A DNA stretch of 16,508 nt from Betaproteobacteria bacterium (GTDB lineage Bacteria; Pseudomonadota; Gammaproteobacteria; Burkholderiales; SG8-39): assembly GCA_012274205.1 (NCBI GenBank), contig JAAOZY010000355.1, positions 1 to 16,508 on the forward strand, read 5' to 3'. Shown here piece by piece: positions 1 to 6,965 of this stretch. The notes beneath the pieces are model-generated. The model was not told the origin of the DNA. It was given only the letters and a program-made list of their open reading frames with translations, and did not search any database. Position numbers and translations under genes: made by a program. The stretch's first letter is position 1; each line of letters opens with the position of its first letter.

Positions 1-53
1 CACATTGCCTGTCGGCAAGCCGGAACTGAATCGCGCTCAACCCGTCACCGCCC

Positions 54-1652
54 ATGACTTCTGCCATCGTTAAAGACACCCACGCTTCACCCTGGACGCC
101 GCTGCGTCACCGGGTGTTCCGGACGCTGTGGATTGCCTCGATTGTCTCGAATATCGGTTCCTGGATGCATGAGGTCGGCGCCGGCTGGCTGATGACTTCG
201 CTCGCCCCCAGTCCCTTGATGGTGGCGCTGGTGCAGGCGGCGACGACTGCGCCGGTGTTCCTGCTGGCGCTGCCGGCGGGGGCGCTTGCCGATATTGTCG
301 ACCGGCGGCGTTACCTGATCACTTCGCAGGTCTGGATGCTGGTCACGGCTGCCACGCTGGGCGCGCTCACGCTTGCGGGCATGATGACCGCACCGCTCCT
401 GCTGGTGTTTACGTTCGCGCTCGGCATCGGCACCGCGATGATGATGCCGGCGTGGGGCGCGATTACGCCGGAGCTGATCCAGCGCGACGAACTCCATGCA
501 GCGATCGGCCTGAACACCATGGGGATGAACGTGGCCCGGGCCATCGGTCCGGCGCTGGCCGGGCTGATCGTCGCCGCCGCCGGGCCGGGCACGGTGTTCA
601 TGCTGAATGCCGTTTCCTTCCTCGCCGTCATCGCGGCGCTGAAGCGCTGGCAGCGTGCGCCCAGCGTGAGCGAATTGCCAGCCGAACGCGTGGTCGGGGC
701 GATCCGCGCCGGCTTGCGCTACGCCCGCCATTCGCCGCAACTGCGCGCGGTGTTGATCCGCAGCGCCGCGTTTTTTGTGTTCGCCAGCGCGTCGTGGGCC
801 TTGTTGCCGTTGATCGTCCGGCAAGAATTGCACAGCGGCCCCGGCACCTATGGACTGTTTCTGGCGTGCATGGGCATCGGCGCGATTGCCGGCGCCTTGC
901 TGCTGCCGCGCGTTCACGGCCAGGTGTCGCGGGATGGGATCGTGGCGGGCGCCACCGGCCTGTATGCCATCGCCATGCTGGCGCTGGCCCACAGCGGAAA
1001 CATCTATGCGGCCGCAGCCGCCATGCTGCTGACCGGAGCGGCCTGGATCAGCGTGGTCTCGCCGCTGATGACCGCCGCCCAGATCGCCTTGCCGGGATGG
1101 GTGCGGGCGCGCGGCCTGGCGCTTTTCTGGGTGGTGTTCATGGGCGGCATGGCCGCGGGCAGCGCGCTGTGGGGGCAGGTCGCTTCGTGGATCGGCATTC
1201 CCTACGCGCTGACCCTGGCCGCCATTGGCGCACTGATTGGCATCGCCGCAACCTGGCGCTATCGCATCGGGCAACATGATTCGCAGGACCTGACGCCTTC
1301 GATGGCCTGGCCCACTCCGATGATGCCTGACGAACTCGAAGTCGACCGGGGGCCGGTCATGGTAACGGTGGAATACCGGATCGACCCTGCGCGCGTCCAC
1401 GCATTCACCCACGTCATGCACCAGATTCGCCGGCTGCGGCGACGCGACGGCGCCTTCATGTGGGAACTGTTCAACGATATCGAGAAGCCGGGCCGCATGG
1501 TGGAATGCTTCATGGTCGAATCGTGGCTCGAGCATTTGCGCCAGCATGAGCGCGTGACGGTTGCCGACCGCGATATCCTCGACAAGTCGCGGCTGTTCCA
1601 TCTCGGCAGCGAGGCTCCGCGGGTGACCCATCTGGTGGCCGGCGGGATCTAG
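54..1652 (+). CDS. MFS_3-family exporter with soluble C-terminal domain
   Basis: A 532-residue major facilitator superfamily transporter of the EntS-like MFS_3 type, expected in the inner membrane and probably exporting a small molecule. The MFS signature between TM2 and TM3 is visible at residues 76-86 (GALADIVDRRR). Hydrophobic helices run to about residue 405. From about 430 to 532 there is a soluble domain beginning VMVTVEYRID and containing FMWELFNDIEKPGRMVECFMVESW. It resembles the dimeric alpha/beta barrel of antibiotic-biosynthesis-monooxygenase-like proteins, as in other long members of this family. The ATG at 54 follows a poor Shine-Dalgarno sequence, and a short open frame entering from the left edge stops at 55-57, so coupling to an upstream gene is possible. 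The substrate cannot be read from the sequence. The nearest downstream gene is a small remnant, so no functional link is evident. Confidence 0.88.
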   Translation: MTSAIVKDTHASPWTPLRHRVFRTLWIASIVSNIGSWMHEVGAGWLMTSLAPSPLMVALVQAATTAPVFLLALPAGALADIVDRRRYLITSQVWMLVTAATLGALTLAGMMTAPLLLVFTFALGIGTAMMMPAWGAITPELIQRDELHAAIGLNTMGMNVARAIGPALAGLIVAAAGPGTVFMLNAVSFLAVIAALKRWQRAPSVSELPAERVVGAIRAGLRYARHSPQLRAVLIRSAAFFVFASASWALLPLIVRQELHSGPGTYGLFLACMGIGAIAGALLLPRVHGQVSRDGIVAGATGLYAIAMLALAHSGNIYAAAAAMLLTGAAWISVVSPLMTAAQIALPGWVRARGLALFWVVFMGGMAAGSALWGQVASWIGIPYALTLAAIGALIGIAATWRYRIGQHDSQDLTPSMAWPTPMMPDELEVDRGPVMVTVEYRIDPARVHAFTHVMHQIRRLRRRDGAFMWELFNDIEKPGRMVECFMVESWLEHLRQHERVTVADRDILDKSRLFHLGSEAPRVTHLVAGGI

Positions 1653-1787
1653 CTTTCCACGGAGAAACGCCATCGCCGATGCAAACGTTTCCGCGCTTCC
1701 GCTTGCAGCAAATAAGAAATGACGCCAGATAGAAATCTGTTGAAGCAGGCTCTACCCTGAAGAAAGGTTTTCGGAAGGAGGCGCATC

Positions 1788-1922
1788 ATGATGCTGGGCA
1801 TGTCGATATTCGCGTTTACCCTGGTTCACGTTGCGATCAGCCTGACGGGCATTGCCGCCGACGCCGTCGTCCTGTTCCGCATGCTCGATGAGCCCAGGCT
1901 ATCCGCAGTGCGCCAGGACTGA
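1788..1922 (+). pseudogene. Truncated small membrane-protein remnant (44 codons)
   Basis: This short ORF starts with a double ATG behind a good Shine-Dalgarno (GGAAGGAGG at 1772-1780) and encodes 44 residues. One hydrophobic helix (SIFAFTLVHVAISLTGIAA) is followed by VVLFRMLDEPRLSAVRQD and a TGA. From memory, the first 35 or so residues resemble the N-terminus of a family of four-helix membrane proteins that begin with FTLVHVxISLIGIxxGxVVLFGML. If so, the remaining helices are missing and this is a 3'-truncated relic. Only 38 bases separate it from the next gene, leaving no room for the lost part. The strong ribosome site means it could still make a single-pass micropeptide. The family assignment is recalled and was not searched. 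Confidence 0.45.
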
Positions 1923-1960
1923 TCCCGGATCACTCACCGCCCGACACGGAGCGCTTTCCC

Positions 1961-3637
1961 ATGCCGCTTTCCACGCCCGAGCCGCTCACCCTGACGGCGC
2001 GCATCAGCCAGATGTTTCCGGTATTGACCCCGGCGCAGATCGCGCGCATTGCCGTGCATGGGCATGCGCGCAGCATCCAGCCCGGAGACGTGCTTGTCCA
2101 GGCAGGCGCCGAGGTCGTGCCGTTTTTCGTGGTCACCGCCGGACAGGTCGAAATCGTCCGGCCTTCAGGCGCCGGCGAAGATCTCATTGCCGTCCACGAT
2201 CCCGGTCAGTTCACGGGTGAAGTCCAGTTGATCTCGGGCCGTCGTGCGCTGGTCACGGCGCGCGCCAGCAAGGCGGGCGGGGTGATCGAGCTCGATCGGG
2301 AACATTTGCTGGCGCTGGTGCAGACCGACAGCGAATTGAGCGAAATCATCATGCGCGCATTCATCCTGCGCCGGGTCGAATTGATCGCGCACGGGTTCGG
2401 CGATGTGGTGCTGATGGGGTCCAACAATTGTTCCGGGACGCTGCGGATCAAGGAATTCCTGACGCGCAATGGTCATCCGTATTCGTACGTCGATCTTGAT
2501 CACGATGCCGACGTCCAGGCGTTGCTGGACCGGTTTCAGGTCGCGGCAGGCGATATCCCCGTGCTCATCTGCGGCGGCAACGTCGTATTGCGGAATCCGG
2601 CCAACCAGCAGATTGCCGACTGCCTCGGTTTCAACAATGCGATCGACCAGACGCAGATACGCGATCTAGTCATCGTCGGCGCAGGTCCGTCGGGGCTTGC
2701 GGCAGCCGTCTATGCCGCGTCGGAAGGACTCGATGTGCTGGTGATCGAAGCCAACGCACCGGGCGGGCAGGCCGGTTCGAGTTCGAAAATAGAAAACTAT
2801 CTGGGCTTTCCCACGGGCATTTCGGGCCAGGCGCTCGCTGCCCGAGCCTACACGCAGGCGCAAAAATTCGGCGCCCAGATCATCATTGCGCATCGTGCCG
2901 CGCGGCTCAGCTGCGATCGCAAGCCCTACACCGTCGAGGTGAGCAACGGCCTGCGCGTGCCGGCACGTGCCGTCATCATCGCGACGGGCGCCGAATACCG
3001 GAAACCCGCTCTCGACAACCTGTCCAGCTTTGAAGGGGCCGGCGTGTATTACGGCGCAACCTTCATGGAAGCCCAGTTGTGCACCGGCGAAGAGGTCATC
3101 GTGGTGGGTGGCGGAAATTCGGCCGGGCAGGCCGCGGTCTTTCTCGCCCAGACCGCCAAGCGGGTGCACGTGCTGATTCGCTCGGATGGCTTGGCAGCAA
3201 GCATGTCGCGCTACCTGATCCGGCGCATCGAAGACAATCCCGCCATTGTCCTGCACACGCAGACGACGATCGTGGCCCTCGAAGGCAGCCAACATCTTGA
3301 ACGCGTGCGCTGGCAGGAACGCCGCTCCGGGGACGTCGAAACGCAAGCGATCCGCCACGTTTTCCTGATGACGGGCGCCGCACCCAACGCGCAGTGGCTC
3401 GGCGGCTGCGTCGTGCGCGACGACAAGGGATTCATCAAGACGGGGCCTGACCTGTCCGCGGACGAACTGGCAGCGGCCCACTGGCCGCTCGGCCGCGCGC
3501 CCCACCTGCTCGAAACCAGCGTACCCGGCATGTTTGCGGCCGGCGACATTCGGGCGGGCAACATCAAGCGGGTGGCATCCGCTGTCGGCGAGGGATCGAT
3601 TTCGGTCTCGTTCGTACATCAGGTTCTTCACGAGTAA
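1961..3637 (+). CDS. cNMP-binding / glutaredoxin-like / thioredoxin-reductase-like fusion flavoprotein
   Basis: A 558-residue cytoplasmic three-domain protein. Residues about 18-135 form a CAP/cNMP-binding domain, with the phosphate-binding-cassette pattern GEVQLISGRRA at 86-96 (Gly-Glu, then Arg-Ala). Residues about 147-225 look like a glutaredoxin/thioredoxin fold with a single cysteine (NCSG, C157) and a cis-proline motif (DIPVLI, P200). Residues about 235-558 are a thioredoxin-reductase-like unit: FAD motif GAGPSGLAAAV (240-250), NADPH motif GGGNSAGQAA (383-392) and a C-terminal FAD motif MFAAGDI (524-530). The reductase CATC site is replaced by GATF (365-368), so the usual dithiol is absent and it is probably not a conventional thioredoxin reductase. 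Electrons might pass to C157 or an external partner. The ATG at 1961 follows GGAG at 1948. The gene leads a cluster with the zinc-finger and antiporter genes. Confidence 0.9.
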   Translation: MPLSTPEPLTLTARISQMFPVLTPAQIARIAVHGHARSIQPGDVLVQAGAEVVPFFVVTAGQVEIVRPSGAGEDLIAVHDPGQFTGEVQLISGRRALVTARASKAGGVIELDREHLLALVQTDSELSEIIMRAFILRRVELIAHGFGDVVLMGSNNCSGTLRIKEFLTRNGHPYSYVDLDHDADVQALLDRFQVAAGDIPVLICGGNVVLRNPANQQIADCLGFNNAIDQTQIRDLVIVGAGPSGLAAAVYAASEGLDVLVIEANAPGGQAGSSSKIENYLGFPTGISGQALAARAYTQAQKFGAQIIIAHRAARLSCDRKPYTVEVSNGLRVPARAVIIATGAEYRKPALDNLSSFEGAGVYYGATFMEAQLCTGEEVIVVGGGNSAGQAAVFLAQTAKRVHVLIRSDGLAASMSRYLIRRIEDNPAIVLHTQTTIVALEGSQHLERVRWQERRSGDVETQAIRHVFLMTGAAPNAQWLGGCVVRDDKGFIKTGPDLSADELAAAHWPLGRAPHLLETSVPGMFAAGDIRAGNIKRVASAVGEGSISVSFVHQVLHE

Positions 3638-3647
3638 AGGAGAAATC

Positions 3648-3920
3648 ATGGCAGCACCATCCCCCTGCGACCATATCGGCGCGATCGCGGCCGTCAAGCA
3701 TGCGAACAACCAGGAATGCGAGGAATGCATCAAGACCGGCGACAGCTGGGTCCACCTGCGGACCTGCCAGACCTGCGGCGCGACCTTGTGCTGCGATAGT
3801 TCTCCCAACCGCCACGCCACCCGGCACGCGCAGATGAGCGGCCATCCGGTGATTGCTTCGGCGGAGCCCGGGGAGCGCTGGCTGTATTGCTACCCGGACG
3901 ACGCCTTCGCGGATTACTGA
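3648..3920 (+). CDS. UBP-type zinc finger protein (90 aa)
   Basis: A small 90-residue protein that is almost entirely one UBP-type (ZnF-UBP) zinc finger, the fold used by eukaryotic deubiquitinases to bind ubiquitin's C-terminus. Candidate ligands follow the family pattern: C7/H9, C24/C27, C40/C43, C48, then H56, H60 and H66. The aromatic tail is WLYCYPDDAF. Bacterial stand-alone versions are known, but their ligand is not established. The ATG at 3648 is chosen because AAAGGAG lies just upstream; the open frame extends further upstream only by overlapping the flavoprotein gene. It begins 10 bases after the flavoprotein gene ends, and 14 bases separate it from the antiporter start, so the three genes are probably co-transcribed. 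It may be an adaptor or Zn-thiolate redox sensor; the role is inferred. Confidence 0.88.
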   Translation: MAAPSPCDHIGAIAAVKHANNQECEECIKTGDSWVHLRTCQTCGATLCCDSSPNRHATRHAQMSGHPVIASAEPGERWLYCYPDDAFADY

Positions 3921-3934
3921 TACGCGCGCGGGCC

Positions 3935-5788
3935 ATGACCGAGACCCCGGACTTCGCGGCGACAGGCATGCGTCTCGACCGCCCGGTCGACGACGAAGCG
4001 GACCACATCCTCGGCCCTGCGCAGGCGCCGATCACGCTGGTGGAATACGGCAGCTACGCGTGCCCGCACTGCCGTGCGGCCAATGAGCGCATTACCGAAG
4101 TCCGCAACCAGCTGGGCGAGCGTCTGCGCTATGTGTTCCGCCATCGGCCGCTGATAGGCAGCGACATTGCGCAGCCTGCGGCCGAACTGGCGGAATCGGC
4201 CGCGAACCATGCGCAGTTCTGGGACGCGCACGTGAGCTTGATGACGCGATCGCCGGACTTGACCGAGGACGATTTGCGGGCGGTGGCGGACACGCTGGGC
4301 CTGACGCGGATGGATGCCGACACGGCGCGCGAGGTGGCCGAGCGGGCGCGGCAGCGCGTGGCGCGCGACATCGACAGCGCGCAGGCCAGCGGCGTGCGCT
4401 ACACGCCGACGTTTTTCATCAACGGGCGCCGTTACGATGGGCCTTGGGACGAGAGCTCCTTTACCGATGCGATGCTGGGCTCGCTCGGGCATCGCGTGCG
4501 CACGGCCGCGCTGAGCTTCGCGAGCTGGGCGCCGTCGGCCGGCATCCTGCTGCTGCTGGCTTCCATCCTGGCCATGGTCCTCACCAATTCCCGGCTGGGC
4601 GCCGATTTCGAAGCCTTCTGGCACACCGGATTCGGCTTTGCATTCGGCGAGGCCGGCTTCCGGATGCCCTTGCTGAACTGGGTCAACGATGCGCTCCTGA
4701 CGATTTTCTTCCTGGTCGTGGGGCTCGAAATCAAACGCGAATTCACCGTCGGCCACCTGGCCAGCCGCCGCGCCGCCGCCTTGCCCATCGCGGCCGCAAT
4801 CGGCGGCATGGCGGTGCCGGCGCTCATCTACCTCTTGCTCATCCCGGCGGGTCCATGGTCACCTGGCTGGGGCGTGCCGATGGCGACCGATACCGCCTTC
4901 GCCGTGGCCCTGGTCGCGATGCTGGGCGCCCGCGTTCCGGTGGAGCTGCGCATCTTTCTGACGGCGGCTGCCATCGTCGACGACATCGGCGCCATCATCG
5001 TCGTGGCCATCTTCTATTCCGGCGATCTGCACGCCGGCTATCTCGCCGCCGCAGCCGCACTCACCGGCGTACTGGCCCTGTTGAACCGATCGGGGATCTA
5101 TCGCGTCCTGCCCTACATGCTGACCGGGGTTGCGCTATGGGCCTGCGTTCATGCCGGTGGCCTCCACGCCACCCTGGCCGGCGTCATCCTGGCCACTTTC
5201 ATCCCCACGCGTCCGCCGCCCGACTACACGACTCTCGCGATGCAGGCCGAAGCGATCCTGACGACCGAGGCCCGGCACCGTGGCGAACAATTCCGCCGCG
5301 GGCCGTCCGCACCCGCGCTACAGGCGCTGGATGCGATCCACGATCGCCTGGAATCTCCGGCGGACCGCCTGCTCCGCAATGCCGCGCCGCGATCCAGCTA
5401 TCTGGTGCTGCCGATCTTTGCCCTGGTGAATGCCGGGGTCCCCATCAGCACGGATGTGTTCAGCCAGCACGGCATGCTCGTGCTCGCAATCGTGGCCGGC
5501 CTGTCCGTCGGCAAGCCGCTGGGCTTCGTCCTGGCTTCCGCCCTGGCCGTTCGCCTCGGGCTCGCGCACAAGCCCGAGGCGTATTCCTGGCGGCAGCTGG
5601 CGGGCGCCGGGACATTGGCCGGCATCGGCTTCACCATGTCGCTCTTCATCGCCGGGCAGGCGTTTCCGCTCGCCGGCGATTTCGCCGTCGCCAAGATCGC
5701 GGTGTTCGCCGCCTCGGTGTTGTCGTCCGTGCTCGGCGTGGCGATGCTTTGGCGCACGCAGGCGCGTAAAACGCTGCAAGAGGCCTAA
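3935..5788 (+). CDS. nhaA: Na+/H+ antiporter NhaA with N-terminal DsbA-like thioredoxin domain
   Basis: A 617-residue fusion. Residues about 25-185 are a DsbA/thioredoxin-fold domain with CPHC (43-46) and a cis-proline motif YTPTFFING (156-164). Residues about 193-607 are a full NhaA antiporter, exchanging Na+ (or Li+) for H+ across the inner membrane. NhaA landmarks are all present: ATDTAFA with D319 (E. coli D133), AIVDDIGAII with D349/D350 (D163/D164) and GKPLG with K527 (K300). A loop longer than E. coli's lies at about 425-475. There is no signal peptide before the thioredoxin domain and NhaA's N-terminus is cytoplasmic, so CPHC should sit in the cytoplasm. E. coli NhaA is 388 residues, so the extra length is the fused domain. 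The ATG at 3935 has a weak ribosome site; an in-frame TTG at 3887 would overlap the zinc-finger gene and is less likely. Confidence 0.92.
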   Translation: MTETPDFAATGMRLDRPVDDEADHILGPAQAPITLVEYGSYACPHCRAANERITEVRNQLGERLRYVFRHRPLIGSDIAQPAAELAESAANHAQFWDAHVSLMTRSPDLTEDDLRAVADTLGLTRMDADTAREVAERARQRVARDIDSAQASGVRYTPTFFINGRRYDGPWDESSFTDAMLGSLGHRVRTAALSFASWAPSAGILLLLASILAMVLTNSRLGADFEAFWHTGFGFAFGEAGFRMPLLNWVNDALLTIFFLVVGLEIKREFTVGHLASRRAAALPIAAAIGGMAVPALIYLLLIPAGPWSPGWGVPMATDTAFAVALVAMLGARVPVELRIFLTAAAIVDDIGAIIVVAIFYSGDLHAGYLAAAAALTGVLALLNRSGIYRVLPYMLTGVALWACVHAGGLHATLAGVILATFIPTRPPPDYTTLAMQAEAILTTEARHRGEQFRRGPSAPALQALDAIHDRLESPADRLLRNAAPRSSYLVLPIFALVNAGVPISTDVFSQHGMLVLAIVAGLSVGKPLGFVLASALAVRLGLAHKPEAYSWRQLAGAGTLAGIGFTMSLFIAGQAFPLAGDFAVAKIAVFAASVLSSVLGVAMLWRTQARKTLQEA

Positions 5789-5822
5789 ACTGGCTTCCAT
5801 CACGCCAGCCTCCGCAGCCGAT

Positions 5823-6965
5823 ATGCGCCACAGCGACTTCAGCAGTGAATTCCCGCTCGACCCCGGTCTGATCTATCTCAACCATGCGGCGGTGTCGCCC
5901 TGGCCGCGCCGCACGGCAGAGGCGGTGAAACGCTTTGCCGAGGAGAACCTGCACCAGGGCGGGCGCGATTACCCACGCTGGCTGGAGACGGAAACCCGTT
6001 TGCGCGAACAATGCCGGAGCCTGCTCAATGCCCCCTCCGCAGACGACATCGCACTCCTGAAAAACACGTCCGAAGCGCTGTCCGTCGTGGCGCATGGCCT
6101 GACCTGGCAGGCAGGCGACAACGTGGTCATCAGCGATCAGGAATTCCCGTCCAACCGCATCGTCTGGCAGTCGCTGCATGAGCAGGGGGTCGAAACCCGC
6201 CGCATCGACCTGACGCGCGGCGCGTCGCCGGAGCAGGCGCTTGGCGACGCGATGGATGACCGCACCGTCCTGCTGGCGATCAGCTCGGTGCAATACGCCA
6301 GCGGGCTGCGGCTGGACCTGGAAAGCCTGGGCGCGCTGTGCCGCGCGCGCGGCGTGCTGTTCTGCGTCGACGCCATCCAGAGCCTCGGCGCGCTGCCGCT
6401 GGACATTCAGGCCTGCGGCGCGGATTGCGTGACCGCCGACGGCCACAAATGGCTGCTCGGGCCGGAAGGATGTGCGCTGTTCTACGTTCGACCGCAGCTT
6501 CGCGAACGGCTGCGGCTCAGGCAATACGGTTGGCACATGGTGGAAGACCACCTGGACTTCTCGCGCCCCGACTGGCAGGTGGCGGCGAGCGCCCGTCGCT
6601 TCGAATGCGGCAGCCCGAACATGCTGGGCATTCATGCCCTGAGCGCGAGCCTCGCGCTGCTGGAAGAAGTGGGAATGGATACGGTGGCGGCGCGCGTGCT
6701 GGCGAACAGTGCGTATTTGATGGAGGCGTTAAGCGCGCTGCCCGATATCGAGATACTAACTCCGCGACAGTCCGGACGTTATGCCGGCATCGTCAGCTTC
6801 CGCCATGGACGCGTCGCCGCCGCGGAGTTGCATCAGCGCCTGCTGGCACGCAATGTGATCTGCGCCCAGCGCGGTGGCGGCGTGCGGTTTTCGCCGCACT
6901 TTTACACCAGCCGGATGCAGCTGGAGGCGGCGGTCGCCGCAGTGGCGGAAGTCGTCGCCGGCTAA
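5823..6965 (+). CDS. Class V aminotransferase-fold PLP enzyme (possible EgtE-type C-S lyase)
   Basis: A 380-residue cytosolic PLP enzyme of the class V aminotransferase/cysteine desulfurase-like family. The Schiff-base lysine is K209 in TADGHKWLLGPEG, and the PLP-contacting aspartate is D183 in CVDAIQS. The ECGSPN motif (261-266) is also typical. The loop carrying the catalytic cysteine of SufS/CsdB-type desulfurases is absent; the chain passes from NVICAQR directly to GGGVRFSPHFY. A desulfurase or selenocysteine lyase is therefore unlikely. It ends tail-to-tail with egtD, with a 4-base overlap. Mycobacterial EgtE, the C-S lyase that finishes ergothioneine, belongs to this same fold family, so an EgtE-like role is plausible but unproven. 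The ATG at 5823 is the first start before the conserved N-terminus and lies 34 bases after nhaA, with a weak ribosome site. Confidence 0.85.
   Translation: MRHSDFSSEFPLDPGLIYLNHAAVSPWPRRTAEAVKRFAEENLHQGGRDYPRWLETETRLREQCRSLLNAPSADDIALLKNTSEALSVVAHGLTWQAGDNVVISDQEFPSNRIVWQSLHEQGVETRRIDLTRGASPEQALGDAMDDRTVLLAISSVQYASGLRLDLESLGALCRARGVLFCVDAIQSLGALPLDIQACGADCVTADGHKWLLGPEGCALFYVRPQLRERLRLRQYGWHMVEDHLDFSRPDWQVAASARRFECGSPNMLGIHALSASLALLEEVGMDTVAARVLANSAYLMEALSALPDIEILTPRQSGRYAGIVSFRHGRVAAAELHQRLLARNVICAQRGGGVRFSPHFYTSRMQLEAAVAAVAEVVAG

Noticed and set aside
1..73. Possible 3' ends of an upstream gene (frame 1 stopping at 55-57, frame 2 stopping at 71-73)
   Set aside because: Too short to recognise a protein in either frame; the frame-1 stop overlaps the exporter ATG as ATGA, but this alone cannot separate a gene end from chance.
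87..1673. Long minus-strand ORF (528 codons) opposite the exporter
   Set aside because: Low-complexity Arg/Gln/His-rich composition typical of an antisense shadow in GC-rich DNA; the plus strand encodes a clear MFS protein.
1653..1787. Promoter for the flavoprotein cluster
   Set aside because: An AT-richer stretch is present (TTGCAG at 1703-1708), but no -10 box at an acceptable spacing was found.
5823..6965. Selenocysteine lyase or desulfurase supplying selenium for the selA/fdh locus
   Set aside because: The loop bearing the catalytic cysteine of these enzymes is missing, and the gene is about 4.6 kb away beside egtD.
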